64,000 nt of DNA. Source: a bacterium (GTDB lineage: Bacteria; Bdellovibrionota_G; JALEGL01). This document shows positions 35,272 to 45,628 of this stretch, one piece after another (position 1 is the first letter of the stretch; every line of letters begins with the position of its first letter). The notes below the pieces were generated by a model. The model searched no databases. It saw only the letters and a list, made by a program, of their open reading frames with translations, and had not been told where the DNA came from. A program made the translations under genes and the position numbers. Location: contig JALEGL010000014.1 of the NCBI GenBank assembly GCA_022763185.1, positions 62,001 through 126,000 of the forward strand. Reading direction: 5' to 3'.

Positions 35272-37863
35272 ATGTTGGCAAACATCACAAAAAAAATTTT
35301 TGGTACGCAAAACGATAGAGACTTAAAAGCTTTTCAACCATGGGTAGATAAAATTAATCTTTTGGAGCCAGAGATGATGGCTTTGAGTGATCAAGCTTTA
35401 AAAGCGAAAACCCAACAGTTTAAAGAGCATTTAGCGCAAATAGCCGATGAAGATAAGCAAATAGCTGAATTGGATAAACTGTTACCAGAAGCCTTTGCTG
35501 TATGTAGAGAAGCGGGTAGAAGAGCTTTAGGAATGCGGCACTTTGATGTTCAGTTGATTGGTGGCATAGCGCTTCACCAAGGAAAAATTGCCGAGATGCG
35601 CACGGGTGAAGGTAAGACTTTGGTGGCAACTTTACCAGTTTATCTAAATGCCTTGTTGGGAAAAGGTGTTCATGTTGTAACCGTTAATGATTACTTGGCT
35701 AAGCGTGATTCAGAGTGGATGGGGCAACTGTATAACTTTTTAGGCTTAACTGTGGGTAATGTTGTCAACGGTATGATGGACGAAGAGCGTAGGGATGCCT
35801 ATGCCTGTGATGTAACTTATGGTCAGAATAATGAATTTGGTTTTGATTACTTAAGAGATAACATGAAGTATCGTTTGGAAGACTATGTTCAACGTGAGCA
35901 TTATTTTGCCATTGTTGATGAAGTTGACTCTATTCTAATTGATGAGGCCAGAACGCCTCTTATTATTTCTGGTCCAACCGATGATTCTACAGATAAATAT
36001 TATGTAGTTAACAAAGTGATTCCGCATTTGACCAACGAAAAAGATTATACACTGGATGAAAAAACCAAAAGTGCCTTGCTGACGGAGCAAGGTGTTGCCA
36101 AAGTTGAAGAACTGTTAAAAATAGAGAATTTATATGCTCCAGAACATATGGAGTTGGTTCACCACGTTAACCAAGCTTTAAGAGCACATACTTTATTTCA
36201 TAAAGATGTAGACTACATGGTTAAAGATGGTGAAGTTATGATTGTTGATGAGTTCACCGGTCGTTTAATGCAGGGTAGACGCTGGTCAGATGGTTTACAC
36301 CAGGCTATAGAAGCAAAAGAAAATGTTAATATTGAAAACGAGAATCAAACTTTAGCCTCAATTACGTTCCAAAATTACTTTAGGATGTTTAAGAAACTTT
36401 CTGGGATGACAGGTACTGCAGAAACGGAAGCTGAAGAGTTTCATAAAATATATAAGCTTGATGTTATGGTTATTCCAACCAATAAGCCTATTGCCAGATT
36501 GGATGACCCTGATATCATTTACAGAACAGAACAAGATAAATTTAAATATATTGCAGATGATATCAAGGAAAAAAATGTTCTTGGACAGCCTGTTTTGGTG
36601 GGAACCGTTTCTATTGAGAAGTCAGAAAAACTTTCTAATTATCTTAAACGTTTGGGTGTAAAACACAATGTTCTCAATGCAAAGCAACATGAAAATGAGG
36701 CGGGTATTGTTAAGCATGCTGGACAAAAAGGCCAAGTGACGATTGCTACAAATATGGCCGGTCGTGGAACAGATATTGTCTTGGGTGAGGGCGTTGTTGA
36801 TTTAGGTGGTTTGCATATTATTGGTACTGAAAGACATGAGTCAAGACGTATTGATAACCAGCTTAGAGGACGTGCTGGTCGGCAAGGTGATCCTGGGTCC
36901 TCACGTTTTTACTTGTCACTAGAAGATGACTTGATGCGTATTTTTGCCAGCGATTGGGTGCAAAAACTGCTTGATTGGGCTGGTATGAAAGACGGCGAAG
37001 CCATTGAGCATAAAATGACAACCAAAGCCATTGAAAATGCGCAAAGAACCATTGAAGGGCAAAACTTTGATATTCGTAAGCACCTTTTAAAATATGACGA
37101 TGTCATGAATCAACAACGGCAAGTTATTTATTCTCAACGTAAAGCGGTTTTAGGTGAAGGTGCTATTGATAAAATTCTAGAAGACGACATAGAAGCTGTA
37201 GCGGAAGAGCTGGTTCTACAACATACAAACCAGGGTGATAGTCAAGAGTGGGATTGGGACAGCTTAGAAGACAACTTAAAGCGGGTTTTTAACTTTAGTG
37301 ATGATCAACTCAATACAATTAAAACGGGTCAATACAAAAGCCAGGAAGACTTAAGAGATGTGTTGTGCGATGAAGCTCTGGCTAACCTTAAGGACAAGCA
37401 GGAACAACACTCTTCTGAGTTGATGGATGCTATTAAAAGAGAAATAAAACTCAGAACCATAGATGGCCTGTGGAAAGATCATTTATTGAATATGGATCAC
37501 CTTAAAGAAGCTGTTGGTTGGGAAGGCTACGCACAAAAAGATCCCTTGGTAGTCTATAGGATTAAGGGTTTTGAGATGTTTTCTCAGATGCTGTACTCGA
37601 TTTCGCAGACAAGTTTGGAAAGAATATTTCATGTTCAAGTCAATGTTTCAGAGCAGGATGATGCACAAGAAATGTTTGCTCAAAGAAGTCAACAAAGATC
37701 AAAAACAGGTCGAGGCCAAGGAATAGCTTTGCCCAATAGACCAAAAGCCAATGATACCAATATTCATACAACTGTTCGCAGAGAGGGTGAAAAGGTAGGC
37801 AGGAATGACCCCTGTCCATGTGGCTCGGGTAAAAAATATAAAAAATGTCATGGAGCAGACTGA
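35272..37863 (+). CDS. secA: Preprotein translocase ATPase SecA
   Basis: The 863 residues contain Walker [15 protein letters not shown], the DEAD-like [19 protein letters not shown], the preprotein cross-linking domain, motif [22 protein letters not shown], and a C-terminal SEC-C zinc motif [13 protein letters not shown]. It drives secretion through SecYEG. The size is normal for SecA1. The end overlaps the start of hemQ, so the zinc-motif codons also lie under an HemQ reading frame. Confidence 0.98.
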   Translation: MLANITKKIFGTQNDRDLKAFQPWVDKINLLEPEMMALSDQALKAKTQQFKEHLAQIADEDKQIAELDKLLPEAFAVCREAGRRALGMRHFDVQLIGGIALHQGKIAEMRTGEGKTLVATLPVYLNALLGKGVHVVTVNDYLAKRDSEWMGQLYNFLGLTVGNVVNGMMDEERRDAYACDVTYGQNNEFGFDYLRDNMKYRLEDYVQREHYFAIVDEVDSILIDEARTPLIISGPTDDSTDKYYVVNKVIPHLTNEKDYTLDEKTKSALLTEQGVAKVEELLKIENLYAPEHMELVHHVNQALRAHTLFHKDVDYMVKDGEVMIVDEFTGRLMQGRRWSDGLHQAIEAKENVNIENENQTLASITFQNYFRMFKKLSGMTGTAETEAEEFHKIYKLDVMVIPTNKPIARLDDPDIIYRTEQDKFKYIADDIKEKNVLGQPVLVGTVSIEKSEKLSNYLKRLGVKHNVLNAKQHENEAGIVKHAGQKGQVTIATNMAGRGTDIVLGEGVVDLGGLHIIGTERHESRRIDNQLRGRAGRQGDPGSSRFYLSLEDDLMRIFASDWVQKLLDWAGMKDGEAIEHKMTTKAIENAQRTIEGQNFDIRKHLLKYDDVMNQQRQVIYSQRKAVLGEGAIDKILEDDIEAVAEELVLQHTNQGDSQEWDWDSLEDNLKRVFNFSDDQLNTIKTGQYKSQEDLRDVLCDEALANLKDKQEQHSSELMDAIKREIKLRTIDGLWKDHLLNMDHLKEAVGWEGYAQKDPLVVYRIKGFEMFSQMLYSISQTSLERIFHVQVNVSEQDDAQEMFAQRSQQRSKTGRGQGIALPNRPKANDTNIHTTVRREGEKVGRNDPCPCGSGKKYKKCHGAD

Positions 37864-38704
37864 AGTGAAAGACACAGATCAACATCAAGCAGAGTGTATA
37901 GTCCCAGAAACCTTTGAAGGTTGGGCAACTTTACATTTAATGTACACCATTGACTGGAGAAAGTGGTCTCTTTTAAGTGAAGGTGAGCAAGAGCAAAACT
38001 TGGGACAGCTGCAGCATTTCTTAGAAAATAATGAGACGCTTGACAATGAACAAGGACATTCAGCCATCTTTGCTCAGCTGGGTCATAAAGGTGACTTGAT
38101 GTTGCTGCATTTTCGTAAAACTTTAGAGCAGTTAAAACAGGTAGAAAATGAATTTGCTTTACTCAATATTGCAGACTTTTTAGAAAAAAAACATTCTTAT
38201 GTGTCTTATGTAGAGCTTGGCATGTATGCATTTACCCATAAATTACATGCGGAATTATTGGATAAGGGTTTAAAACCAAACTCAGATGAGTGGCAAAGCG
38301 CATGGACAGAAAATATGAAAGAGCAAGAGGCGCGCGTTCATAACCGTTTATTTACAAATATTCCAGATGAAAAGTATCTTTGTTTTTACCCCATGAATAA
38401 ACTGCGCAACGATGTGAATAACTGGTACACCGTTCCGTTTGAAAAACGTCAGAGTATGATGCTTGAACATGGCATGATTGGTCGAAAGTACGCAGGTAAA
38501 GTCAATCAAATTATATCTGGCAGTATTGGTTTTGATGACTGGGAGTGGGGTGTAGATTTGTTTGCCAATGATCCCATTGTATTTAAAAAGCTGGTTTATG
38601 AAATGCGCTATGATGAAGCCAGTGCTCTTTACGGTGAGTTTGGTCCATTTTATATTGCCTACAGACTCAGACCCAATGATCTTGAAGGTTTTTTTGTGAG
38701 TTAA
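37850..38704 (+). CDS. hemQ: HemQ-like coproheme decarboxylase (chlorite dismutase family)
   Basis: The protein has about 284 residues from ATG 37850. GTG 37865, just after the secA stop and 9 nt behind GGAG, is an equally good start. It matches the chlorite-dismutase-fold family used in coproporphyrin-dependent heme synthesis: [56 protein letters not shown] and a late [10 protein letters not shown]. The conserved tyrosine and proximal histidine regions are visible. It converts coproheme to heme b using peroxide. No other heme gene is close. It is unusual to find it translationally coupled to secA. Confidence 0.85.
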   Translation: MEQTEVKDTDQHQAECIVPETFEGWATLHLMYTIDWRKWSLLSEGEQEQNLGQLQHFLENNETLDNEQGHSAIFAQLGHKGDLMLLHFRKTLEQLKQVENEFALLNIADFLEKKHSYVSYVELGMYAFTHKLHAELLDKGLKPNSDEWQSAWTENMKEQEARVHNRLFTNIPDEKYLCFYPMNKLRNDVNNWYTVPFEKRQSMMLEHGMIGRKYAGKVNQIISGSIGFDDWEWGVDLFANDPIVFKKLVYEMRYDEASALYGEFGPFYIAYRLRPNDLEGFFVS

Positions 38705-38852
38705 AAAAGCCAGTTAAGCCAAAGGCCATGATGCAGTGATCTTGGATAAAGTTTAATGCTTACATCAATAGGGCTATTGTATCAGCTATTTTAAGCCTAT
38801 GATTTTTGAGTGCATTGAAACTAAACAACTGCTTTTCAAATTATTAAATAAA

Positions 38853-39695
38853 TTATTTTTTCTCAACCGTTACAGGTTTGTTATTGCTTTTTACGGGGTT
38901 GGGAATAGGTTTTTTTACGCGTTTACTTGGTTTTTTATCATCGTCGTTGAATGGCTTATGTTTAAACTTCTTTTTACCGTTGCCTTTTCTCTTCTTACCC
39001 TTTTTGGCATTGTTTTTTTCGTCGTTGCGATGGTCTTTTTCTTTTTGAACAATGATATAGTCAGCCAAGAAAATCAGTTCCCCCACTTCTAAGGCAAACT
39101 TTGGAGTTTTTTCTTCTTCTTTATCTTTCTTCAAAGCAGTCACTTTTCTTAAGCGGTCTTGCATTTTTGGATTCACCACTCTACTGGCATCAATAGCTAA
39201 ATTGAAACGATCTTCATTTTTCCAAGAAAATTCAGTTTTTAAAGCTTCAAGCAATTGCGGTCTTAATGCTTCAGCACGGTCTTTCCAACTGGGTCTTTTG
39301 GGTTTTAAAGCTTCTGCATTGTTACCTGGAGATGATTGAGCAGCATCATTTTGATTGTTTTGTTCATCTGCATGGCTGGCTTCGGTGTCTGGAGTTTTTG
39401 TTGTATCACCTTGCTCTTTTGGAGCCGCAGTTTCTTGATTTTCAGTGCTGGTTTCTTGGTTTACAGTAATGGCTTGATCTTCTTCAGTAGAAGAAGTATC
39501 TGGGGATGTGTTTTCTTGAAGGTCTTGAGATGTCTCAGTATTGTTTTGTTCAAGCTGTTCATCTAACGCAACTTTTTCTTGGATTTTCTCCTCAGGTTTA
39601 GAGACAGACTTTGTTTCATGTGTTTTCATCAGCTGAGATTGGATTGTTAGTAGCTTTTTTATTTCTAGACCTGTAAATTCAGTTACTGTTTTCAT
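38853..39695 (-). CDS. Low-complexity acidic/basic hypothetical protein
   Basis: The protein has about 280 residues from ATG 39695 (AAAGG upstream). An extended frame to 39767 adds sequence with no support. Residues 30-150 are rich in Glu, Gln, Thr, Ser and Asn and look disordered. Residues about 155-230 form a plausible folded segment (RPSWKDRAEALRPQLLEA and FALEVGELIFLADYIIVQKE), and the last 55 are very Lys-rich. It has no signal peptide. The acidic-then-basic pattern could suit nucleic-acid or protein binding. I recognise no family. Confidence 0.65.
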   Translation of the reverse strand: MKTVTEFTGLEIKKLLTIQSQLMKTHETKSVSKPEEKIQEKVALDEQLEQNNTETSQDLQENTSPDTSSTEEDQAITVNQETSTENQETAAPKEQGDTTKTPDTEASHADEQNNQNDAAQSSPGNNAEALKPKRPSWKDRAEALRPQLLEALKTEFSWKNEDRFNLAIDASRVVNPKMQDRLRKVTALKKDKEEEKTPKFALEVGELIFLADYIIVQKEKDHRNDEKNNAKKGKKRKGNGKKKFKHKPFNDDDKKPSKRVKKPIPNPVKSNNKPVTVEKK

Positions 39696-39884
39696 CTTAT
39701 CGTTACCTTTTATTTTATTATGCACTGTTTGAGCGTTAAAACGCCAAGTACCACACAAATTGCGCATTTTGCTAGACTTGTCAATGTAATTTCTTCATTT
39801 AACAGGACGCTGTAGGTTATGGCTAATAAAATCCAAGCTCAAATGCATAGAAATGTTTGCAAGGATAAGATTTTTTGTTAGTTC

Positions 39885-40799
39885 ATGCATATGAGACAAG
39901 TTACTATTTTATCTACGCTTTTTGTTTTGAGTCTTTTTTTTATTCCTCTATCTTCAGCCATGACCAATAAGTCGGTGACCAAAGAAAAAGACATAGAGAC
40001 AGAGAAAATTAAATATTCATGGGATGATCAAGAATTTCATGGCTATTTGGCCAAGCCTAAAAAATTAAAAAAGCATACACCCGCGATATTGATTGTGCAC
40101 GAGTGGTGGGGGCACAATGCCTACGCTCAAAAAAGAGCGGAAATGTTGGCAGAGGAAGGCTATATTGCTTTGGCTATTGATATGTATGGTAATGGAGAAA
40201 AAGCTCAGCACCCGTCTGAAGCAGGCAAAATGGCATCGCGCGTGAGTGGAAATATTGATTTAATGAAAAAAAGATTTCATGCAGGTATGAAAATTTTATC
40301 ATCACAAGCGATGGTTGATGGTGATCGTATTGCTGCTCTGGGGTACTGCTTTGGCGGTGGAGTTGTTTTGCAAATGGCGCGAGAACGTTTACCGTTAACT
40401 GCAGTTATCAGCTATCACGGCAGTCTTTCTACAAGCCAGCCTGTAAAAGGTACAGAAGAAATGCCTAAGGTTTTAGTTTTTCATGGCAGTGACGATCCAT
40501 TGGTTAGTGAGGAAGATCTAGAGAAATTTAAACAAGAAATGAAGGCTGCACAAGCAGACTATGATGTAGTTGAGTTTCCTGGAGTTAAACATGCTTTTAC
40601 CAACCCTGATGCAACGGAATTAGGTGAGAAATTTTCTCTGCCTCTAGAGTATAACAAAAAAGCAGATCAAGCGTCATGGGAACGAAGTTTGATGTTTCTT
40701 AAGAACGTTTTTACCCAGACCAAACAAAAAACAGTTAAAGCAAAAGTAGTTAATGAAAACCAAAAAGCCGAACCCAAAGAAGAAAAAAAAGAGCTGTAA
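39885..40799 (+). CDS. Secreted dienelactone hydrolase-family protein
   Basis: The 304 residues have a signal peptide (MRQVTILSTLFVLSLFF to SSA) and an alpha/beta-hydrolase domain. VHEWWGHNAY supplies the oxyanion region, ALGYCFGGGV contains the nucleophile Cys, HGSDDPLV the Asp and VKHAFTNP the His. The Cys-Asp-His triad is that of dienelactone hydrolases. The Lys/Glu-rich C-terminal 35 residues are a probable flexible tail. An in-frame ATG at 39891 is an alternative start. It probably hydrolyses an ester or lactone in the periplasm. Confidence 0.88.
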   Translation: MHMRQVTILSTLFVLSLFFIPLSSAMTNKSVTKEKDIETEKIKYSWDDQEFHGYLAKPKKLKKHTPAILIVHEWWGHNAYAQKRAEMLAEEGYIALAIDMYGNGEKAQHPSEAGKMASRVSGNIDLMKKRFHAGMKILSSQAMVDGDRIAALGYCFGGGVVLQMARERLPLTAVISYHGSLSTSQPVKGTEEMPKVLVFHGSDDPLVSEEDLEKFKQEMKAAQADYDVVEFPGVKHAFTNPDATELGEKFSLPLEYNKKADQASWERSLMFLKNVFTQTKQKTVKAKVVNENQKAEPKEEKKEL

Positions 40800-40826
40800 G
40801 CTGGTGTAAAACAAACCCTTACGTCC

Positions 40827-41726
40827 ATGCACAAAAAAAGTAAAAAGACTCGTTCTCGTCTGGTTTTTGAAAAAGGAAGAGTCTTATCACATAGGCCCAA
40901 GCTTAATTTTCAAAAAACCCAATCCCAATTTTTACGGGATCCTTATTTTTATTTGTTGGATTCAGGCTGGTCAAGTTACTTCATTTTTTTTGTAATGGCT
41001 TTTGTTTTAGTTAATGCTTTATTTGCAGGTCTTTACTGTTACAGCTCTGCTCAAATTTCAGCTTTAGATAAAAATAGTTTTCTGCAGGGCTTTTTTTTTA
41101 GTGTACAAACTTTTTCTACAGTGGGTTATGGCATGATGTCACCACAAAATGCAGTAGCCAACACACTGGTATCCATACAAATTATGGTAGGGGTTCTATA
41201 TACAGCTGGTTTTACAGGTTTGTTTTTTGCTAAACTCTCCAAACCTAAAGTCAAAATTATGTTCAGTAAAAATATGTTAATCCATAAACAAAATGGTCAA
41301 GATGTTTTAATGTTTAGAGTCGCCAACCAAAGAGCCAATGCTATTGTTATGGCAGAAATGACGGTGAATGCTTTAATTGATGAGATCAGCCAAGAAGGAG
41401 AGCATAGTAGAACCATTAAAAATCTAAAACTACAAAGAAAAAAAACATCTCTATTTGCGCTGTCTTGGAGCGTTTATCATGTTATTAATGATGATAGTCC
41501 TTTGCATGATTTTAGAGAAAACAAAGATGAACATCCGATGATTGCTTTATCTGTTATGTTAACCGGTTATGATGGAACCCAATCACAAACCATTTATAAA
41601 AACCATGTTTATTATCCTGAAGATATAAAATTTGATGCTTATTTTGAGGATATTGTTGAAGTGAATGATATGGAAGAGCTGAGTATTAGATACGAAAACT
41701 TTCATCAAATAAAAAACAAGGGCTAA
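40827..41726 (+). CDS. KirBac-type inward-rectifier potassium channel
   Basis: The 299 residues have a cytoplasmic N-terminus, a slide-helix/TM1 region (about 45-72), a pore helix with selectivity filter STVGYG at 97-102, and TM2 (about 112-135). The C-terminal beta-rich domain contains FRVANQRANAIVMAEM and FALSWSVYHVINDDSPL, a signature of Kir channels. It forms a tetrameric K+ channel in the inner membrane. The gene lies 27 bp after the hydrolase gene and could share its transcript. Confidence 0.93.
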   Translation: MHKKSKKTRSRLVFEKGRVLSHRPKLNFQKTQSQFLRDPYFYLLDSGWSSYFIFFVMAFVLVNALFAGLYCYSSAQISALDKNSFLQGFFFSVQTFSTVGYGMMSPQNAVANTLVSIQIMVGVLYTAGFTGLFFAKLSKPKVKIMFSKNMLIHKQNGQDVLMFRVANQRANAIVMAEMTVNALIDEISQEGEHSRTIKNLKLQRKKTSLFALSWSVYHVINDDSPLHDFRENKDEHPMIALSVMLTGYDGTQSQTIYKNHVYYPEDIKFDAYFEDIVEVNDMEELSIRYENFHQIKNKG

Positions 41727-41806
41727 AGAAATTTTCTTTTGGCGTTCAGTTTCTGAAAAACAGTATAAATATTTAATATAATTGCATTATTGTGTATAAT
41801 GGAAGT

Positions 41807-42484
41807 ATGCGTTATTTTAGTTTGTTTAACTTATGGATTCTTTTATTTTTTGCGAGTTCGTGCAGTCAAAGTAACAGTCCCTACAAGCTAAGAACTTTTC
41901 ATACCAGCCCAGATTTAGGGGCGTTTAAATTAACAGTAGATGATAAAGAGCATGCTGAACAACTTAGTTACGCTGAAGTAACACCATATAAAGCAGTTAA
42001 TAAAAAAATTCTTGATTATAAAGCTTACAATGAACAAGAAGAGCTTCTTTTTGCTATATCGCATACCTTTAGTCAGAAGGGGGACTATACATTAGTTGTT
42101 TCAGGTTACAGTAATGATTTAGACTTTATTATTATTGATGATGAAAAGCCTGAAATTAATAGCAATCAAACGGCTATGCGCTTTTGGAATGGGGTATTAT
42201 CTAGCTCTGCTTATGATATATATGTTACTTTGCCTGGATCTGGTTTAAATGAAGCGACGATAGATTTTTTGAACTTTGATTATGCAACGGCTTCAACATA
42301 TTTGAAATTAACATCGGGTAGCTATCAAGTAAGAATCACGGAACCGGGAAGTACTAGCAACCTTGTAGCCAATGAAATTATGAGTTTTTCTGCTGGTAAG
42401 GTTTATACGATAGCCTTAATTGAAAAAGCAGGAGGTGGGACTCCTTATGAGCTTGTAGTGTTGGAAGACAATAGTTTATTTTAA
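41807..42484 (+). CDS. DUF4397-like lipoprotein
   Basis: The protein has about 225 residues from ATG 41807. The GTG at 41792 is a weaker start. The N-terminus MRYFSLFNLWILLFFASSC has a lipobox ending in Cys, so it is lipid-anchored. The rest is two strand-rich repeats (VSGYSNDLDFIIIDDE; RFWNGVLSSSAYDIYVTLPG) fitting the DUF4397 beta-sandwich. Function unknown. Its TAA touches the ATG of the next gene, so the two are co-transcribed. Confidence 0.8.
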   Translation: MRYFSLFNLWILLFFASSCSQSNSPYKLRTFHTSPDLGAFKLTVDDKEHAEQLSYAEVTPYKAVNKKILDYKAYNEQEELLFAISHTFSQKGDYTLVVSGYSNDLDFIIIDDEKPEINSNQTAMRFWNGVLSSSAYDIYVTLPGSGLNEATIDFLNFDYATASTYLKLTSGSYQVRITEPGSTSNLVANEIMSFSAGKVYTIALIEKAGGGTPYELVVLEDNSLF

Positions 42485-43234
42485 ATGTCACCAGTAGAAA
42501 AAAAAATATTACTTTTGGGTAAAGGTTATGTAGCGCAAGCTTTTGCCCAAAGAATATCAGACGATTTCCCTTGGATAAATTTGACAATCACCTCTAGAGA
42601 GAAGCCGGAATGTGTTTATTTTGAACTAGAAAAACAAGCCTCTTGGGAAAATATTACTGATGAGTATGATGCCTGTGTTTGGACTTTTCCTGTCTATGAC
42701 TTGAAACTGTTTCAACAGTTTTTTAATCAAAAGAAGAGTCTTTTTAAAAAGTTTATTCTACTTGGAACAACAAGCAGTTACAACATTGATTATGATCAGC
42801 AAATGATTCATGAGCAATCTGATTTGGATGTTGAGCACAAACGCTACGCTGTTGAAAAGTATCTTTTGCAGCATGAAGGAATCATTTTACGCTGTGCCGG
42901 TATTTATGGGCCAGAAAAGAACCCTTTAAACTGGGTAAAGCAAGGAAAAATTAAATCACCTCCCCAAAAATATGTAAACTGGATACATGTTTCTGACTTG
43001 GTACAGTTTATTGTCCATGCAATCCTGTATGGAAAAATGGGTGAAAGCTATATTGCAGCAGATGGATGTCCCGTCCAATGGCAAGCGTTTTATGATTATT
43101 ACAAGGTGAGGCCAGTAGAAAATAAAACAAACTCAAAAAAGCTATCTAAAAAAATCAATAATCAATGGACTCTAGAACAGTTAAAAGTTGATCTCAATTA
43201 CCCTAGTATTTTGCTAGGGCAGTGTAAATCTTAA
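42485..43234 (+). CDS. NAD-dependent epimerase/SDR-like protein (YeeZ-like)
   Basis: The 249 residues include a Rossmann start ILLLGKGYVAQAFA with a GxGxxA/G-type loop, FILLGTTSSYN, LRCAGIYGPEKNPL and a NWIHVSDLVQ segment, as in extended SDR epimerases. The usual YxxxK catalytic pair is not clear, though KRYAVEKYL may be it. It acts on a nucleotide sugar or small carbonyl substrate. Immediately preceded by the lipoprotein stop. Convergent with the degraded small gene and typA. Confidence 0.75.
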   Translation: MSPVEKKILLLGKGYVAQAFAQRISDDFPWINLTITSREKPECVYFELEKQASWENITDEYDACVWTFPVYDLKLFQQFFNQKKSLFKKFILLGTTSSYNIDYDQQMIHEQSDLDVEHKRYAVEKYLLQHEGIILRCAGIYGPEKNPLNWVKQGKIKSPPQKYVNWIHVSDLVQFIVHAILYGKMGESYIAADGCPVQWQAFYDYYKVRPVENKTNSKKLSKKINNQWTLEQLKVDLNYPSILLGQCKS

Positions 43235-43480
43235 TTAAGCTGTTGCCGCTCAAATTCAAATAAAAACTTGAAGGTGAGTTTGGCAGATTCATCCTCAGCA
43301 AAGCAATTTAAATGGACCTGGATGTACTTCTTCTATGGAGTTTAAAGTAATAGATAGCATATCAGATGGACATAGTACAAAAGGGTCTGTGCAGTTTTCG
43401 AGTGTTATTTTATTATTTGATGTGGCAGATTTGATGTTTATGAACAACAAAACTAAAGCACAACAACAATATACGCATTT
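43231..43480 (-). pseudogene. Probable frameshifted small secreted protein
   Basis: Three minus-strand frames give protein-like pieces in the order of one gene: a signal-like start (MRILLLCFSFVV, ATG 43478), a middle (TSNNKITLENCTDPFVLC onward, to about 43310), and an end (VHLNCFAEDESAKLTFKFLF onward) stopping at 43231-43233. The pieces need at least one and probably two frameshifts, near 43440 and 43315. Either the gene is decayed or the sequence has indel errors. The region between it and typA (to 43596) shows no other gene. No family recognised. Confidence 0.35.
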
Positions 43481-43596
43481 TTTTTTGCAAATTGGTCTCC
43501 CCAAGACAATAACAGTATTTTATCGTAAGGATCCAGCATGCAATAATTCTACGTGTCAAGCTGCAAAACGTTGTTTAACAAGGACAATTCAATTAA

Positions 43597-45465
43597 CTAT
43601 TTACGTTTAACACTTCGCATATTAGCAGCGAGAATCTTTTTACGCATTCTAATGGTGCTGGGTGTGATTTCAATCCATTCGTCATCATCAATCCACTCAA
43701 TGCTGTCTTCAAGGCTCATTTTTTTTGTTCCTGCTAAAGTCACTAACACATCAGCATTGGCAGCTCTAAAGTTGGTCAGTTTTTTTTCGCGACAAACATT
43801 AATATTGAGATCAGTGTCTTTGTTAAATTGCCCCACAATCATGCCTTCATAAACTTTGGTGCCTGGATCAATAAAAAATATTCCTCTGTCTTCTAGCCCT
43901 AATAAAGCATACTCTGTAGAGTCTCCCGTTCTGTCAGCAATCAAAGCACCTTGACTCCTATGTAAAAAAGATTTGGTATTTTCTTTATATCCGTCCAATT
44001 GAGAACTCATCAAGCCTTGACCTTTGGTGATGGATAAAAACTTGGAACGCGTTCCTAAAAGACCTTTGGTTGGGATAGTAAATTCAAGGCGAACTCGCTG
44101 TTGAGATGTGTCTTGCGTGTTGGCATTGGCTTCATATTTACTCAAAACGCCACCACGGTTTTGAAACAATTGAGAAAGGTCACCCACAGACTCTTCAGGA
44201 ACATCCAGAACTGCAATTTCATAGGGCTCCAATGTTTTGCCATTTTCATCTTGTTGCGTTAAAACCAAAGGTTTTCCCACTAAAAACTCAAGCCCTTCAC
44301 GGCGCATTTGTTCAATTAAAATAGCCAACTGCAATTCACCGCGCGCTAAAACTCTAAATTGGTCAGAGCTTTCTGTTTCTTCAAAGCGTAAAGCAACGTT
44401 TTGTCTGACTTCTCGCAGTAAGCGTTCGCGTAATTTTCTGGACTGGATAGCTTCACCATCTTGACCGGAAAATGGCGAGTTATTGATAGAGAAAATCATC
44501 GATAAGGTAGGCTTTTCAACATTGATACGTTCAAGAGCAGCAATATCTGCGTTAGCAGCAAGTGTATCACCAATTTCAAACTTGTCAGTCCCAGCCACAA
44601 TACCAATATCTCCAGCATGCAACTGATCAACATCAACTTGCTTTAGACCTTGATAAGTAAAAAGTTTGGTAACGGTAAAGTTTTCTTGCAGAGGCTCTTG
44701 ATGATTTTTCAGTCCATGGCGAACAATTTTTTGTCCTTTTTGGATAGTGCCGGAATTGATTTTACCAATAGCTAAGCTACCAACGTAGTCAGAGTAAGCC
44801 AGGTTTGAAATTAGCATTTGAAAATCTTGGTCAGCAACAATTTTTGGAGCTGGAAAGTCATCAAGAATCAGCTCAAACAGAGGCTTTAAGTCAGCGGTTT
44901 TATTGCCTGCAACCAAATCTTCAATTTCATCTTTATCATTTGTACACCAGCCTTCACGACCACAAGCATAAATAATTGGGAAATCTAGTTGTTCATCTGT
45001 CGCTTCAAGCTCCATAAATAACTCTAAGACTTCATCAACCACTTCTGAGATTCGGTTAGAATGCCTACACTCGTTCCGATCAACCTTATTAATAACCAGA
45101 GCAATTTTATGACCTTTAGCCAAAGCTTTTTGGAGAACAAAGCGAGTTTGAGGCAGTGGCCCCTCTGCGGCATCAACCAAAAGAATGGCACCATCAACCA
45201 TATTCATGATACGTTCAACTTCACCGCCAAAGTCAGCGTGTCCAGGCGTGTCTACAATGTTGACTTTAATATCACCAACAGTGATTGATGTGTTTTTGGC
45301 TAAAATAGTGATCCCGCGCTCGCGCTCAAGGTCCATGGAGTCCATAACACGTTCATCTACACTTTGATGTTCAGCAAAAGTTCCTGCTTGTTTTAATAAA
45401 AAGTCAACCAAAGTGGTTTTGCCGTGGTCAACGTGGGCAATGATACAAACGTTTCTAAAATTCAT
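43597..45465 (-). CDS. typA: Ribosome-associated GTPase TypA/BipA
   Basis: The protein has about 622 residues from ATG 45465. G1 is [16 protein letters not shown]2 [13 protein letters not shown]3 [15 protein letters not shown] and G4 NKVD. EF-G-like domains follow, and the BipA-specific C-terminus ([25 protein letters not shown]) is present. It is a translational GTPase for ribosome assembly and stress adaptation. Upstream in-frame starts (45492, 45519) add a basic extension without a ribosome-binding site. Confidence 0.96.
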   Translation of the reverse strand: MNFRNVCIIAHVDHGKTTLVDFLLKQAGTFAEHQSVDERVMDSMDLERERGITILAKNTSITVGDIKVNIVDTPGHADFGGEVERIMNMVDGAILLVDAAEGPLPQTRFVLQKALAKGHKIALVINKVDRNECRHSNRISEVVDEVLELFMELEATDEQLDFPIIYACGREGWCTNDKDEIEDLVAGNKTADLKPLFELILDDFPAPKIVADQDFQMLISNLAYSDYVGSLAIGKINSGTIQKGQKIVRHGLKNHQEPLQENFTVTKLFTYQGLKQVDVDQLHAGDIGIVAGTDKFEIGDTLAANADIAALERINVEKPTLSMIFSINNSPFSGQDGEAIQSRKLRERLLREVRQNVALRFEETESSDQFRVLARGELQLAILIEQMRREGLEFLVGKPLVLTQQDENGKTLEPYEIAVLDVPEESVGDLSQLFQNRGGVLSKYEANANTQDTSQQRVRLEFTIPTKGLLGTRSKFLSITKGQGLMSSQLDGYKENTKSFLHRSQGALIADRTGDSTEYALLGLEDRGIFFIDPGTKVYEGMIVGQFNKDTDLNINVCREKKLTNFRAANADVLVTLAGTKKMSLEDSIEWIDDDEWIEITPSTIRMRKKILAANMRSVKRK

Positions 45466-45628
45466 TGGCGGGAGTTTACGGCTTTTTTTCATAAGGTCAA
45501 GGCAAAACTTGCCGAGCAAGGTGTTTTTTGGCTAATGTCGCATTTGAAAAACTATGTAAATATTTTGTAGGGGTAAGTAGCTAAAATTAAAAGAAATCAT
45601 TTGGCATTAAGGTTGCTGTATATTGATT

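Noticed and set aside
38799-39092. Plus-strand hydrophobic ORF
   Set aside because: It is antisense to the Lys-rich codons of the low-complexity gene. Lys AAA/AAG codons read backwards give Phe/Leu, so the hydrophobicity is an artefact.
43335-43610. Plus-strand 91-codon ORF overlapping the end of typA
   Set aside because: It has no ribosome-binding site and runs antisense to the more protein-like minus-strand pieces and into typA.
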